A stretch of 64,000 nucleotides of DNA from Curvularia sp. ZM96 (GCA_022457065.1 JAJGBQ010000003.1:1860001-1924000), one strand, 5' to 3'. Shown: positions 34,034 to 46,113, counted from the stretch's first letter. Program-made: numbers and translations. Notes: generated from the sequence alone by a model not told the origin.

Positions 34034-37000
34034 TTAACAATCAATACGGCAAGTCCATACTCTTCCAGATCTAGCACCTATGCCAACCATGCCCCCACAC
34101 ACAGATGAGCACGACGGGCGATACTCCGATGGCACCCACAGCATATTGTTGCCAGTATATTTGATCCATGTCGTTTCTGAGCTAAGGCCTATGCCCACAT
34201 GCATGGACGGCTCAGGTTCCATGGTATCTCTCATGTTAGAAACTTCTGAGCTCCGAATAACAATAGCCCCTATTTCGGTGTGGAGAGAAGACCCAGTAGA
34301 GTTAAACGATAGGTGTCTCAGAACCTTGCCAAAGTTGAGATCCTGTAGGCACGCTCCGCTGCTTGGATCCCAGATCCTAATAGTCTTGTCGTGGGATGCG
34401 GAGGCTAGCTGGCTGGAGTCGTGGGAGAAGGCCACCGATGTGACCCAATCGCTATGGCCCTTTAGCGTCTGCAGGCACGCTCCGCTGTTTGGATCCCAGA
34501 CCCTGATAGTCTTGTCGTGGGATGCGGAGGCTAGCTGGCTGGAGTCGTGGGAGAAGGCCACCGATGTGACCCAATCGCTATGGCCCTCTAGCGTCTGCAG
34601 GCACGCTCCGCTGCTTAGATCCCAGATCCTAATAGTGTTGTCGTGGGATGCGGAGGCTAGCTGTCTAGAGTCGTGGGAGAAGGCCACTAAGGTAACTGAA
34701 CCTCTATGGCCCTCTAGCGTCTGCAGGCACGCTCCGCTGTTTGGATCCCAGACCCTGATAGTCTTGTCGTGGGATGCGGAGGCTAGCTGTCTAGAGTCGT
34801 GGGAGAAGGCCACTGAGGTGACCGAACTGTTGTGGCGCTCTAGCGTCTGCAGGCACGCTCCGCTACTTAGATCCCAGATCCTAACTGTGTTGTCACGAGA
34901 CCCAGAAGCTAGCTGTCTAGAGTTATGGGAGAAGGCCACCGATGTGACCCAATCACTATAGCCCTCTAGCGTCTGCAGGCACGCTCCGCTGTTTGGATCC
35001 CAGATTCTAATAGTCTTATCGTGGGATGCGGAGGCTAGCTGGCTAGAGTCGTGGGAGAAGGCCACCGATGTGACCCAATCGCTATGGCCCTTTAGCGTCT
35101 GCAGGCACGCTCCGCTGTTTGGATCCCAGACCCTGATAGTCTTGTCGTGGGATGCGGAGGCTAGCTGGCTGGAGTCGTGGGAGAAGGCCACCGATGTGAC
35201 CCAATCGCTATGACCCTCCAGTGTCTGCAGGCACGCGCCCCAATTGTCGCTCATAGCCGGCTTAATGGTGATTCCTTTAGGCTCTTCATGCTGAAATAGC
35301 TGCTTTATTAGGCTACCTGTTGGACTGAACAACAACGCAGATGCATATATTTGAAGAGGGTAGCTCTTTATTGCCCCTTTGTGAGACATGATGAATCGCC
35401 GGGCATCTTGAACAAGCTGAGTGAAGCTATTTTGGTCAGACATCTCCAACTTGCGTTAGTCTATATTATATTATATTATAGTTATACATAGTTACGCAGT
35501 TTCCTTATAACGTACCTGCACTAGTGACCATAGTTTTCCTATTAAGACTACGCCTTTTTCTACACTCTCGCACAGACTGAGCCCTTCTAGCCAGTAGAGA
35601 TACTTTTCCTTAAGGAACTGATTAGCAATGCCTGTGACTTGCAGGTTATGAACACCATTTGAGTCGTGTAGATGATCAATCCAGTAGATGCACGGGTAGC
35701 GTGACGCTGCTAATGGGTCTGGATCAGGCCGCTGGACGTCCTTGATATAAAATCCTGGCGTCTGTAGGCTGTACATGTCCCTCTGCAATGTCCTAGACAA
35801 AATTACAAGCGACCTTGAGAAGATCATTTGATGAACCTCTTTAATTTCAGCTGGAAAGACGTCATTGTAAGCCTTTGTAAAAAGAAAGTCCTTTGCAGAC
35901 TGATGCACAAAGTAGACTGTATCTTCTTGCAGAGTAAGAAAAGATCCACAAAGGCCGATAATCTCCCGCACTGATTCTAGGTCGTCGACAAAGTCTTCAA
36001 GCCGCTCAACAAGCGCAATTAGTTCAGGGATCGTAACAGGCCGATAAAAGATCGCGGCCGAAGCCAGCACCTGCTTACAGATTTCAGCGTCGTCTGATTC
36101 GCTTATCCGATGCAGCATCCGCCTGTACAAGGGGTCCAGCCCAGGCGGGAACAGGGCAAGCTTCTTCAGCACGTGTCGATTCGCTATCGCTCGTAGATCT
36201 TGACACACTATCGCTACCCAGAGGAAGGTATCATTTGCGTTGGAGGTTAAGTGCTGGAGTACTGTGTGTCGCATTTCCGTCTTGTACTGCTTTTCCTGCG
36301 CCAACTGAGCCACCTTCTGCTGGATAAAGATGTCAACCGCCGCAGCAACAGACTCTGCGTTTAGCTCAAGGCTTAGTTTTATTTTCTGTTCTGCATTCTC
36401 TAGCTGTGCTTCGATGTCTGGCCAGTTGCGGCTAGAAACAATCCACTTGACGTATTGAGATGTAGATTGCCTCGCGATAAATTCCAGAAGCTTCGGCCTA
36501 TCAGTGATGCACTCATCCAGAGCGTCAATGATTAGGTATGTGGTGCTCAGGTTTGGATCTCGCAACATGTCCGCGAAGATTTTTGTCAAGGCTACCCAGG
36601 CATTAGCGTCCTCGAACAAGCTTTTACCTGCATGATCGTACTTCTTGCGAACGTGCGATACAAGAGACGGGTGCTGATGCACAAGCATATACAATAAACC
36701 TCGCAGCACAGCTGTGGCACTGTTAATTCGCGAGTCAGTCGCTTGGCAGAAGAAGTATGATAGAAGAGTATTCTGAGGTAAAGAACTTTGCAGTTCGTTG
36801 ATAATGCCACACAGCAGCATTGTCTTTCCCTTGCCAGGATCGCCTTTAACCCAAAGCAGTCGGCTGTGCTTGTCCTTATGCCACTGCTTGAACGCAGTGT
36901 TGTCGAGGATCCAGCGGTAGGAATCTGCTAGCAGTCCGCCTTTTGTCTCCTCGATGCGCTTCTTGTCGTCGCGCGGGTCTGTTTGGCGTATGTCTTGGAT

Positions 37001-37747
37001 GCATTGTTCCAGCTTGTACATCTCGCGCTTCAGACGATCGAAAGCACCGGCCTCGCCCTCGCCATATACCGGTGCTAGCTCAACATTGAGGATGCCTTGC
37101 AAGCAGTATGCCCTGTCCTCGTCGCGCCCAGTCACCCGGCCTTCTGCCCACCTCAACCGCTCGTTGACGCTAGAACGAGAAAGTGGGGCGCCGTTGAGCA
37201 CTTCGGACGGAATACTCGTTATCTCTCGGATTATCGCCTGCAGCGATATCTTGCTACCAAGGCTCTCTCCTTCACGCGAGAAGAACTCGACCGTGGCAGG
37301 AGCAAGAAGCTCTTGAAGCGTCCAGCCACGCGTAAACCACCGGCTCGACCTGAAAGCAGGCTCCCAGCTAAGCTCAGTGGCTCTGTCGTAGGCTTTCCTC
37401 TTCCTTTTTGACACATCTGACAAATAGACATAGCATCTGACTGCGTTGCGGTACCAGCGGAACATCGACCTAATAGCACTGGCGAGCTCAGCCTTATCAC
37501 TCTTGTTAATGCAGCATGTGTCGATCCAGAAATACTGGAGGTTGTCCCGCCGCGCCTGTTTTCCGCAGAAGAAGATCTTCTCGTAACCCGGTTTGGTCTT
37601 GCCACCGCCTGTCTGGAGGTCTGCGAAGGTCACCTCGTTGCCATCTGCGCCCCAGGTGTGTGAAAGTATCGCGTAGGGAGGCATGGCGCCATCATCGAAG
37701 CTATGGATGCTGATCTCTCCGCTTTCGCTGTACTGTAAGAGCCGCAT
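34034..37747 (-). CDS. HET-NACHT-WD40 NLR (HNWD-type)
   Basis: Two exons, 37,747-35,516 and 35,449-34,034, with a 66-bp intron (GTACGT...ACTAACGCAAG), 1215 aa. HET domain: YAILSHTWG (residues 25-33), YFWIDTCCIN (72-81), YVYLSDV, GWTLQELLAP (141-150). NACHT ATPase: Walker A GDPGKGKT (302-309) and Walker B YLIIDALDE (404-412). The second exon encodes a linker and seven 42-residue WD40 repeats (ACLQTLEGHSDWVTSVAF...), nearly identical to each other, plus a degenerate eighth. HNWD proteins such as Podospora HET-D, HET-E and HET-R control heterokaryon incompatibility by triggering cell death on recognition. Highly similar, fast-exchanging WD repeats are their hallmark. All motifs are intact, so the gene is probably functional. 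Confidence 0.93.
34349..35240 (-). repeat. 126-bp tandem WD40 repeat array
   Basis: Seven in-frame 126-bp units. Units 1-2 and 6-7, counted from the protein N-terminus, form an almost identical 84-residue pair, which points to a block duplication or exchange within the array. Differences cluster at blade-surface positions (HSDW, YSDW, HNSS, HRGS). Confidence 0.9.
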
Positions 37748-38189
37748 AGGTTCGTGTGCGTGTATAATAGGTATATGGGATAAGAACGAGACTCGAAAGG
37801 CTGAACTTAGTGGCCTGATCGTGCGGGCGCTTGCTACTTGCTAGCTGCGTTCCTGCTACCAATGGATGGTCAGTGTCGAGAGAATGACGAGCAGGTATGC
37901 CAGCTCAGATACCAGCAAGGTTCTGTGATGCGTCAAGATGTTGCGAACTGAGGTTGCCGGCTTTCGCTGTAGTCTTAGCTTGGTGGTAAGCCTGTGTGAA
38001 GCCCCGGGCGGGGTAAGTAAGGCGTGGCTCCATGCGTGCGCCGTGCACTGCTCGCAAGGCTGAACCGCGTCTGCATCGAAAGCTGCGCGTCGATCTGTTG
38101 CACTACTTTGGGCTTTGGCGACGGTAGGACAGTCGATCCTTCTAGCGCGTCGCTGTTGCGCTTGCGCCTATGCTTCAGCTTGCCTGCCC

Positions 38190-38772
38190 AAGTTTACTAC
38201 TTTGTAGAAGCCAACACAATCCACAGCCAGTCTGCTTCTAAGAATAACTGCCAGTTGCGCGCTCGAGCAGCACCTGACAGCAGCGTCAGGACTCTGCGCC
38301 ACAGTTTCAGCCCTTTTGGCATAGCGCTGTTGTACATTGTAGGCCGCTAAGCGTTCGTAATCTTGCTATGTCAGCGTTCTAAATCCTCTCGCTAAAAGCG
38401 AAGGACTAGCACACCGAGCCGGACAAACTCGGAGTGCATCTATACAGAGGCTGCACGTCTTTATAGAGTGGCTGCAGGTTCTTTTAATTGCTGTAAATTG
38501 CATAGGATCTCCGAATAAGTAAGCTACGCTTCTGTGAGAGGAAGAGCAGGGGCGTGTTACTATTGAAGCTTTAACGCTTAGTATGAAAGATTCGTTTGCG
38601 CACCTAAGATTACTGTAATTCCGCTGTTTAAGCCTTGCGATAGACAGAGGTGCATTTAAAGAATACATAAGGATCTACCTAGATCTAGGAATCTTTGCGG
38701 CGTAGGCGTAGCGTGCTCGAACAATGTTGTTAGTTCGTTGCGGAGGGATGTTCGACCCACAGGGACGGACGT
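38190..38772 (-). repeat. Right terminal inverted repeat of unit 1
   Basis: Partner of 33,101-33,680, reading inward from the TA at 38,773-38,774. The gene-free interval 37,748-38,189 between this arm and the NLR start codon is presumably the promoter. Confidence 0.8.
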
Positions 38773-38902
38773 TACCTTAAAATAATTTCACGGCATCAGA
38801 GTCAAAGGTGCCTGAAAAGCATTCAAGCCAGCAATAAGTGAGATCACTGAAGTGTGTATACCCATCGTCCGTCAAGTCTTACTCATATCAGCTACAGTAC
38901 CA

Positions 38903-39525
38903 CTAGCCTTCCCAAATCACACGTGCTCTCTTTTTCCTGCATCGCATATAGTCCAAAGGCTGATGTCCGTCGTCACTTTCCTCCTTCACTCTCTTTAGAA
39001 TGCTTCTTTGTCGACATCCCTGCATCTGATCCTTTGTTTTGCCGACATCGTCTCTCAAGTCATCTTTCAGCTCTTCTAGGCTTTTTATGACGTATTTGAT
39101 GCTGTTCGCCGTCTCCTCTGCGCCTTTCTTTAATTGGGTGAGGTGTAAGTCGACCTGAGTGACTATCAACAGCACCCTCTCTATCGCAACACACTCGGTC
39201 AATCAGGGCCTAAGACTATTCGAGAAGACATACCAAGCTCAGGATGTGGGGATGAATCCTCTGTACGACGTGGCCGGCCTCTCATAAGTCCTCTGTCCAC
39301 TCTGTTGCCCTGGGCATCCTTTTTGCATTCTGGTGCTGACTGCGAAGAGTGAGAAGCCGATCGAACAGAATGCAGGCTGTTCTCTATCTCAGCTGCTTCA
39401 GTTGACTCATCGGAATCATTTGCAGTGAACTAGCATACTCAGCAATAGATCGGATCAGTCTAGCATCGATATACACACCATGTCTTGGTATAGCGTCGGA
39501 TCTTCGACGGTATCTTGAGAACCAT
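38903..39525 (-). CDS. Small coiled-coil protein, unknown
   Basis: Three exons fit GT-AG rules and keep frame: 39,525-39,475, 39,429-39,234 and 39,162-38,903, 168 aa. The middle part is Ser- and charge-rich. The last exon has a heptad-like helix (TQLKKGAEETANSIKYVIKS) and a basic C-terminus. I recognise no family. The model rests only on splice consensus and open frame. Confidence 0.45.
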
Positions 39526-40450
39526 CTTGAGGAAGCAGAGGTGTTTATAGAGTTTGAAAGGGAGGATATTCTGGGAAGTGGAGGAGTGATTCATCTCAGA
39601 GACTCAAGGCAAGAGGCCCCTTTATATTCCGCTTTTTACTGCTCAGCTGATGTCTAGCATTATCTGCACCCCAGGGTTTCGGTTTCAGAGAAGTAATGGA
39701 CATGTTACCTTGCTTGTCCGCTCGTGTACGGCCTGCGATAGCGCACGGTACTCAGGGCTGTGCAACGTCAGTCCCTCTCCCTCTCATGGATAAGGTCCAT
39801 GCAGCACTGCCGAATCCCTTGTACTTATGGTTTCCTCCGTGTTAGTTTCCTACTACTTTGTAAGCCTGAACCCTTATTAATTGCTTCATGGACTATGAAG
39901 ACTTCACCAATCGGTAATTGCTGTGTTCTTGCGTATAGAAATTGTACAGGCCTATCCGACGTTGGAAAGTATGTCACTCAAGCAATTGGCCATGGCAATT
40001 CCCTTCTGCAGCAGTCAATGGACAGCGCCAGCTACGCCACTACCGGGCATCATGATGCCGCCGGCGCTCCAGTTTGGCAATAGGGAACCCGGTAACATTC
40101 CTGGTTTGCTGTATCCCCTGACATTGCAGGAGCAGTGGTTTCCAAATTTCATCAAAGCTTATAGGAAACGCGGCCAGCCCGACTACGGATTCATGCGGCG
40201 TTACTATGTGCGGCTTCAAGGGGAAGCTGTCTTCCTAGAGGGTGGGGTGGGGTCTGGCGCAACGCAGGTGAGGCACCGCAGTACACTGCACAGCCTTTCC
40301 CGTTCTTTCACTCCTATGAACAATCATACCAGGTAGCCCTGAGACATCAGGTATGCCTCGTTCATGCGATACGCCTGTTGGCGCCGGGCCTCGAACACTT
40401 ACAGTGAACATGCTCGGCAAGTGAGGCATATCAATCCCCGAATCTAGTAT
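39526..40450. other. Region with one unplaced ORF
   Basis: A plus-strand frame at 39,923-40,336 reads MFLRIEIVQAYPTLES... and includes YPLTLQEQWFPNFIKAYRKR, which looks protein-like. It could be an upstream exon of the membrane protein that follows, or a decayed gene. Confidence 0.35.
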
Positions 40451-41463
40451 ATGAGCGGTTCTCTTCCCATACAGATGCTGCACAGATCCTCTTTCTTCGA
40501 TATGACTTCGTTCCTTATTAGCTTTACTCCTTGCTTTTCTATTGGGCTCCTGCTGAGCGTGGTGCTCATATATCGCGATGTCCAGCCTCACAAACCGAAC
40601 AGGATAAACGAGAGGTTAGGGCATCCCTACTTCTGGGAGAGAATTCTGTCTGCTCTCCTCGGCATTTGTCAAGCAGGTTTGTCAGTAGCTGGTATAACTG
40701 CAATTGTGTTCGCGCTTCGCTCGAAAGGCGAGATGTATTGGGTCGACATAGCTGTACGATGCAACCTCCAGCTTCTCGCTGGCACAAATGTAAGAAAACC
40801 CAAGTAAACTCTTCGGACTTGCTAATTTATGGAATGACCAGCTCGCCCGGATCCTGCGTGTTTTGATGTTTCCCCGCTGGGCCATATGGTTGGCATACAT
40901 GGGCACCATCTTGACGGCGCCGAATATCGTTTATCCTCTAAGGTAAGAAATGCGACTTCAACTTTCCTATTCTTCTAAGCAAAACAGGGGCAGCAATAAT
41001 TGCTGTGCTTACGACTCGGAACCACTTTATCTCCTTGCAGTAGCATCACTCCTATCCTCAGCAATTTCACGTGGTCGGCTAGAAGATCATGAGAGTTCAG
41101 GGTCGGAACAAGACAGCTTGGGATATAAGCGATTGCTAACCGTTTTCATCATCACAAACGCAACTGCCGGATTATGCCAGCTGTGTGGAGCCATCGTCAT
41201 TTACAGTATATCGCTCGTCGGGAGTGAGATGGAAACTAGCCTATGCCAAGGAATTTATCTGGTAGGTCCTGATCATCGTTGTTGCGCAATCTGACCGCGG
41301 ACAGGCTTGTACAGTGTCACAGTTGCTGTGTCCTCTCGCTTTCTGCTTAGCTGCAATTAAGCGCCGAATCATCGAACCTTTCAAATCTCTGATGCGCAAA
41401 GTACAATCAGCAAATATGAGTGGTGGCAATATTGAGGGTGCAATGAGATTGGACAGCCTATAG
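40451..41463 (+). CDS. Polytopic membrane protein, unknown
   Basis: Four exons join in frame: 40,451-40,789, 40,842-40,942, 40,988-41,261 and 41,305-41,463, 290 aa from the first ATG. Six hydrophobic segments can be seen, including LISFTPCFSIGLLLSVVLIY, ILSALLGICQAGLSVAGITA, WAIWLAYMGTILTAPNIVY and LLTVFIITNATAGLCQLCGA. The frame ends at a TAG, but in-frame sequence beyond it (NVANLARRQAQELGKAF) still looks coding, so the stop may be a recent C-to-T change of CAG. No family is recognised. An extra 5' exon is possible. Confidence 0.6.
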
Positions 41464-42393
41464 AACGTTGCGAATCTCGCACGAAGACAGGCGCAGGAGC
41501 TTGGGAAGGCCTTTGCAGTCGACATGGTGGAGTGATATAAACTCAAGCTTGATCTCAGCCCGGTTCCTTTTGACATCAGTGACGGGCTGAGAAAGCGTTC
41601 AGAAATGGAGGAAGGAGGGAGGAGGAGGGGTTGGCAGAAATCACACCGAGCTTTGATGGAAGAGTACTACAAGGCCTATCACGTCGACATAATTCAATGT
41701 GGAGCCAACAATCACCCTTGGAACCTACCCAGCTATCGCGTCTCGCCTCAAGAGTGGCGATGTTGCATGATGTCGGAACAGATTCGTGCATAAACTTCCA
41801 CTGCTCGATGAAAGAGACTCCATCACTCATACGCCATGGCGTTAAGACATTCACATCGATGACGGCTGTCTGCCTTGTGGATCAGACTCGCCGAGCCTTT
41901 CATTCGACCAGGAAACGCCATCGCAAGCTGCGCATTAACATCGATCTGCACGAGCGGAGCAGCTTCCACAACTCGTACGTCATGGTGGCAGGACATTCAT
42001 GCAGATGAAGGGTGTCTGCCTTGTAAGCAGACTCATCTGCCCTCTCATTCGATCGAGAACAGTATGGCAGGAGCTGTTCGAGTCACTAGCGGCATAAAAA
42101 TCATGCACACGACGTCCAAAGCCGCCCTGGGCACATGATGTGGTAGGATGGGAATGTCTGATTCGACCGATGAAGAATAGAGATGGAAGCAAGACCGCAG
42201 CCATGTCTCACTACACCTGAAGAGGCCACTGGTGGAGCATTGAAGCGCTTCCTGTTGCCTTGACAGGGACCACGGCGTGGTAGCAGAGGTGGATGGAACA
42301 GTTTTAGCTCCACAAATAGATCAGCAACGGCACGTGTCCACAGGTGTACTATAGTATAAAGCCAGCGCCCTTCCTGCATTTTGTCCGTACAAC
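41464..42393. other. Intergenic, remnants only
   Basis: Short frames (for example 41,605-41,793) resemble the tail of the preceding gene in structure but have no identifiable motif. Confidence 0.35.
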
Positions 42394-44307
42394 ATGAATC
42401 CACAAGACTGGACCGCTTCCTTCACTCCAGGGTTTGACGACTTGGACACCTTCCTTCAAATGGAGGTACACAGATGGACCTGCGGTCCTACTAACACACT
42501 CGACTCTGTAAGTCTCCATCAATTATCGTGATCTGATGCTGCTAACGTTCGAATGAAGAGCATGTTTTTTCAGTCAGAATTCCAAGTAGACGACCCGAAG
42601 ATAGGCTGCACGCCGGGGCAAATCTCCCTAGCCGAAACTCCTGAAATCACAGAACTCAGGAAGGAACCTAGAGTGATGCTTACTTTATCCGACATCTCCG
42701 CCATTTCCTCACCGCCACAAACTGGAGAGTCGGGTCGGACATCATCACTCCAGACTTTCATGCCCAGCCACCAGGACGTCCCAGCGATTTCGCAAGAATC
42801 CCTCAGTCTCTCTACCACCTATGTCATTGCGAACTTCGAGCCGGCGGAAATGAAGCAAGAAGTTGGCGACCTTGGGCCGAAGAACAAGATGGGAATGGTA
42901 TGCGAGCAACACTCCTACGTGGAGAAGCTTAGCACACTCAGAAGCAACAACGAAGTCATTGCCGAGGAAACCCAAATGACAAATTCTTCCGTTGAAGATC
43001 AAGCCGTGGATAGCGCGAAAGATAACCCAGCTACAGAACCATGCCAGCCAGCAACCCCCAAGTGTGTTCTTGAGCAAGCCGCAGGCCAAGGTCCTGGTTT
43101 AGGAAGTCCCACATTTCCATCCCTTCGAGAACAACTTATTGGTTGGGAGGCCGACAAACATGGGGTCAACATGGCCGCTGACCAGCTACAAGAGGCACAA
43201 GCAGAGCCCAAGGCCCCCGAGGATGCCAACCAGCCAGTAGAAACACTTACCTGTTCTCTAAACCGTAGGGAGGCGGGAAGGCCATCCGAGCCACCCGTAA
43301 GCCGTGCGAATAGTGGGCAGATTGAGCAACCACGCCCATGTTTGAGCCTTGCAGACAGCGGGAAGGCCGACCTAGTACAGAAGCCACCTGCAACCCCTTC
43401 AGACGATGAGAAGGCTGAGCAGCCCCGCAAGCTACCTGTGAGCCTCGCGGACGATGAGGAGCCTGACCAGGCACATGCGCCATCTACGACCGATGCAGAT
43501 GATGGGAAGAAGCGCAGGACGTCAGAAGCATTGCGAGCGCTCAGTCAGGAGGATGCGAAAGTGGTGACTTCCTCCGCGCCTTTGGTGTCTTTATCGACTG
43601 AGAAGCAACGTGCCGAGAGCACTGACGCAAGCAAGATGGCTCTCAATGTCAGTCTCTCGAAACGAGTAAATACTTCTGATCCAGTTTCGACAGAGGTTGC
43701 ACCGGAACCTGTCCTTCCCAAACGACTTGCGCCCTTGGCACCTAAAACTATCATTCGAGGTGGTAGTCTCGATGAACCGATCGTTATCGATGCATCTGAT
43801 GACGAACAGGGAAAGGAGGATTTAGACAATTTAGGGCACATGAAACGCCTCTCAGCATCACGCCGTGTTCGATCTAGAGCACAGCAAGCTGATGGAGTTG
43901 TCTTGTGGACCGACCCAAAAATTGAGGAAGAATTCTTGAGCAAAACGAGAGCCATCTGGTACCACGTCCAGTCGCAGTGGATGAAAGTGCGACAATTGCC
44001 CGGCCTAGAAGGTATGCTGAAGGTTGCGCAATACAACAACTTCATCAACACAATAGCTAGCAACTCAGTCGAAAACGGTATGCTGGCCCACGACGATGTC
44101 ATCATGCTGCGCGATCGCTACAAGCAAGTGGCAAATCAGGCCCTGTCTAAGCTTTCGTCTAGGAGCGACCGCAACCTTGTGCGCAATTTGAGGAGATCTA
44201 TGAACCGATTTCACGATTCACAAATGGTGAAACTCATTACGGATCACCCTATGAGGGATGAGGAGGAGGACGTCGACTACAGGCCTGTCAAACGTCGTAG
44301 ATCTTGA
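42394..44307 (+). CDS. Unknown 620-aa disordered protein with SIM-like motif
   Basis: Exons 42,394-42,507 and 42,559-44,307 (intron with GTAAGT and GCTAAC). The protein is acidic and low in complexity up to about residue 430. Four to five degenerate repeats of about 24 residues lie near residues 275-365 (PPVSRANSG, KPPATPSDDEKAEQPRK, LPVSLADDEE). EPIVIDASDDEQ near 450 resembles a SUMO-interacting motif with its acidic tail. The C-terminal 150 residues are ordered and helical (TRAIWYHVQSQWMKVRQLPG). It is probably nuclear. The family is unknown to me. Confidence 0.65.
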
Positions 44308-44565
44308 CGTTCGACGATCATTTCGCTTTGTACGTTTGAAGTTGGGTTGTAGTGACATGCAGACGAAGGAACCGCAATGGCGAAGGTGTATATACATGAG
44401 TCATGATAGTCCCGGGGGGACTCCTTGCTTGGTATCATTTTTGCACGGTTTACATCGTTGTGAATCGACTGGTCTTGCAATCGCATGTTCACTTTGATAG
44501 GCCAAATATAGAGTGGCCATGATCTGGACTCCTTTCGATATAACTTAGACTCATTTCGTTACTAC

Positions 44566-44626
44566 TCAGGATGACCACTTGGGATGGCCACTCGGGATGA
44601 CCACTCGGGATGACCACTCGGGATGG
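44566..44626. repeat. 13-bp tandem repeat
   Basis: About five units of GGGATGACCACTC with single-base variants. Confidence 0.9.
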
Positions 44627-45982
44627 CTCCACTTGTAATAATAGAACCGTACGATGATCGTACATAACTTCTGTAACTTGAGCGGCAGCACAGCACAGCA
44701 CAGTACTGTAGATCTGAGATTGTAGGAAGGGCTGGGAAAAGCGAGACGGATACGGCACATGGGCATCTGCTGGTGCCAGTATGACATCTGGATAGATGGT
44801 TTCCTACTCGGTTTCAGCCGCAATTTTGCAGCTTTGCCCGGGTGCGCAGGTTTGGCGAGCAGCCGACGCTTTGCCGAACGAATCAGTATGCCAAAAAGGC
44901 AGCACGTGCTAACTGATGCAAATGATTTAGGCAGAGTTAGTAGCTAGAGTCCTGCAATTAAACACAGTACAAATTAAACATACATAGTACAACACATAGA
45001 GTTGCCGGTACAAAAACTATAGCCCGTCTTCCGCCGGGCTAGTGTGGTCCGCACCAGATGCGCTTGCTTCTTGGCTGGTGACCTCCACTTCATCCTAGGC
45101 ACAACCCTATCTAGGATGAAGTAGAGATCAAAAAGGCCTTCGCCGCTAAGGTTCAATCTGGTCTAGCGTAGACACCCAAGAGCTCTCTGAGAGCTCTTGG
45201 GTATCTACGCTAGACTAGATAGGGTTGTGTCTAGGATAAAGCAGAGATCAAAAAGGCCTTCGCCGTTCAGGATCGATTCGTTCTATGTGAAAATTTCTGG
45301 TCTAGGGACGGAACGTTAGACTAGAGCTATAGACGATACGTTTAGAAAGTCATTCTTAAAAGCTCACTAACTCTGCAGTGTCTCTTTAAGCTCATTCATA
45401 GCTTCCATCTCCCTTGTAATGGGCTGAACGCCCTTTGGATAACTCCTCGATGGGATCTCGGGCTGTCCACAGAATCCGGGTGCTACAGAGCACCCGGAAT
45501 CTATACACCGTCCGAGCGGTGCTCAGACGACGCGCTCAGACGCTCGGCGTAACCTTCCTCCGATAAGTAAACAAATACCACGCAAGTAGCAATAGTTAGC
45601 TCTCTATCGAATACAACCTCTTGTATACCTCGCGATTGCTCCCCGGAGCGCAGCCCCTTACATCCCTCTCCGTAGTCATGTTCCTACTAGTTAGAGATCT
45701 TTCTATTCCTCGCAATCCGCACACGCCTCCCTAATCTCTAGTAAGCTCGCCACGTTCTCTCTACCATTATACCGATTGCCACAGTTAAATTTTATCCACA
45801 CTGATCTAGAGCTTAACCTACGCGCCTTCGTGCTTGCTTACGGATGCGCTTCCTGTCGGCTGATAACGCTCGCTTGTTCTGTAAATAGCTTCTTTAGGCT
45901 TAGCGTAACAAGCAGAAGCACTTTGAAGTGTCGTGCTTGTTACGCTAGTCTTTTTCTAGTTAGGAGAGAACTTTGCCACTTA
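44627..45982. other. Gene-free stretch with palindromes
   Basis: No supported gene. The stretch contains the 45,111-45,265 direct repeat with its central palindrome, and GC-rich inverted repeats near 45,475-45,540. Confidence 0.4.
45111..45265. repeat. Direct repeat enclosing a near-perfect palindrome
   Basis: Direct copies at 45,111-45,145 and 45,231-45,265 end in AAAAAGGCCTTCGCCG. Between them lies a palindrome, 45,161-45,187 and 45,189-45,215, with 27-bp arms (26 of 27 match) and a single-base centre. Confidence 0.9.
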
Positions 45983-46113
45983 ACGTGCCGTGCATCCCTT
46001 CGTGACGGACATCCAGTGTGCCAGAACTGACCAATCAGTTCACTTAAATCACAAACTTCTTGCAATTGGTCAGTTCCAGCATACTTGGATGTCCGTCACG
46101 GAGGGACGCACGT
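45983..46113. mobile_element. 131-bp TA-flanked MITE
   Basis: Inverted arms of about 60 bp reach almost to the centre, and the outer end reads ACGTGCGTCCCTCCGTGACG in the better-kept right arm. TA lies at 45,981-45,982 and 46,114-46,115. The first 27 bases resemble the terminus of NLR unit 1, with ACGT-CGTCCCT and ACATCC shared. No coding capacity. Confidence 0.85.

Larger units (their letters stand above)
33101..38772. mobile_element. NLR-bearing inverted-repeat unit 1
   Basis: A 5672-bp unit with long inverted repeats (33,101-33,680 and 38,190-38,772) and TA at both borders (33,099-33,100 and 38,773-38,774). The outermost 12 bases, ACGTCCGTCCCT, are identical, and about 85% of the first 65 match. 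Homology continues inward at lower identity for about 580 bp. The only gene inside is a HET-NACHT-WD40 NLR, and no transposase is present. The structure fits a non-autonomous Tc1/mariner-pogo-type element carrying a passenger. Two independent insertions in opposite orientation around the gene would be the alternative. Confidence 0.7.

Noticed and set aside
34080..34961. A 293-codon plus-strand frame
   Set aside because: It is the antisense shadow of the WD40 repeats. Its periodicity comes from the 126-bp units, and its product resembles no protein.
45983..46113. Reading the MITE palindrome as a transcription terminator
   Set aside because: Its size, TA borders and terminal similarity to other elements fit a transposon, and intrinsic terminators of this kind are not expected in fungal nuclei.
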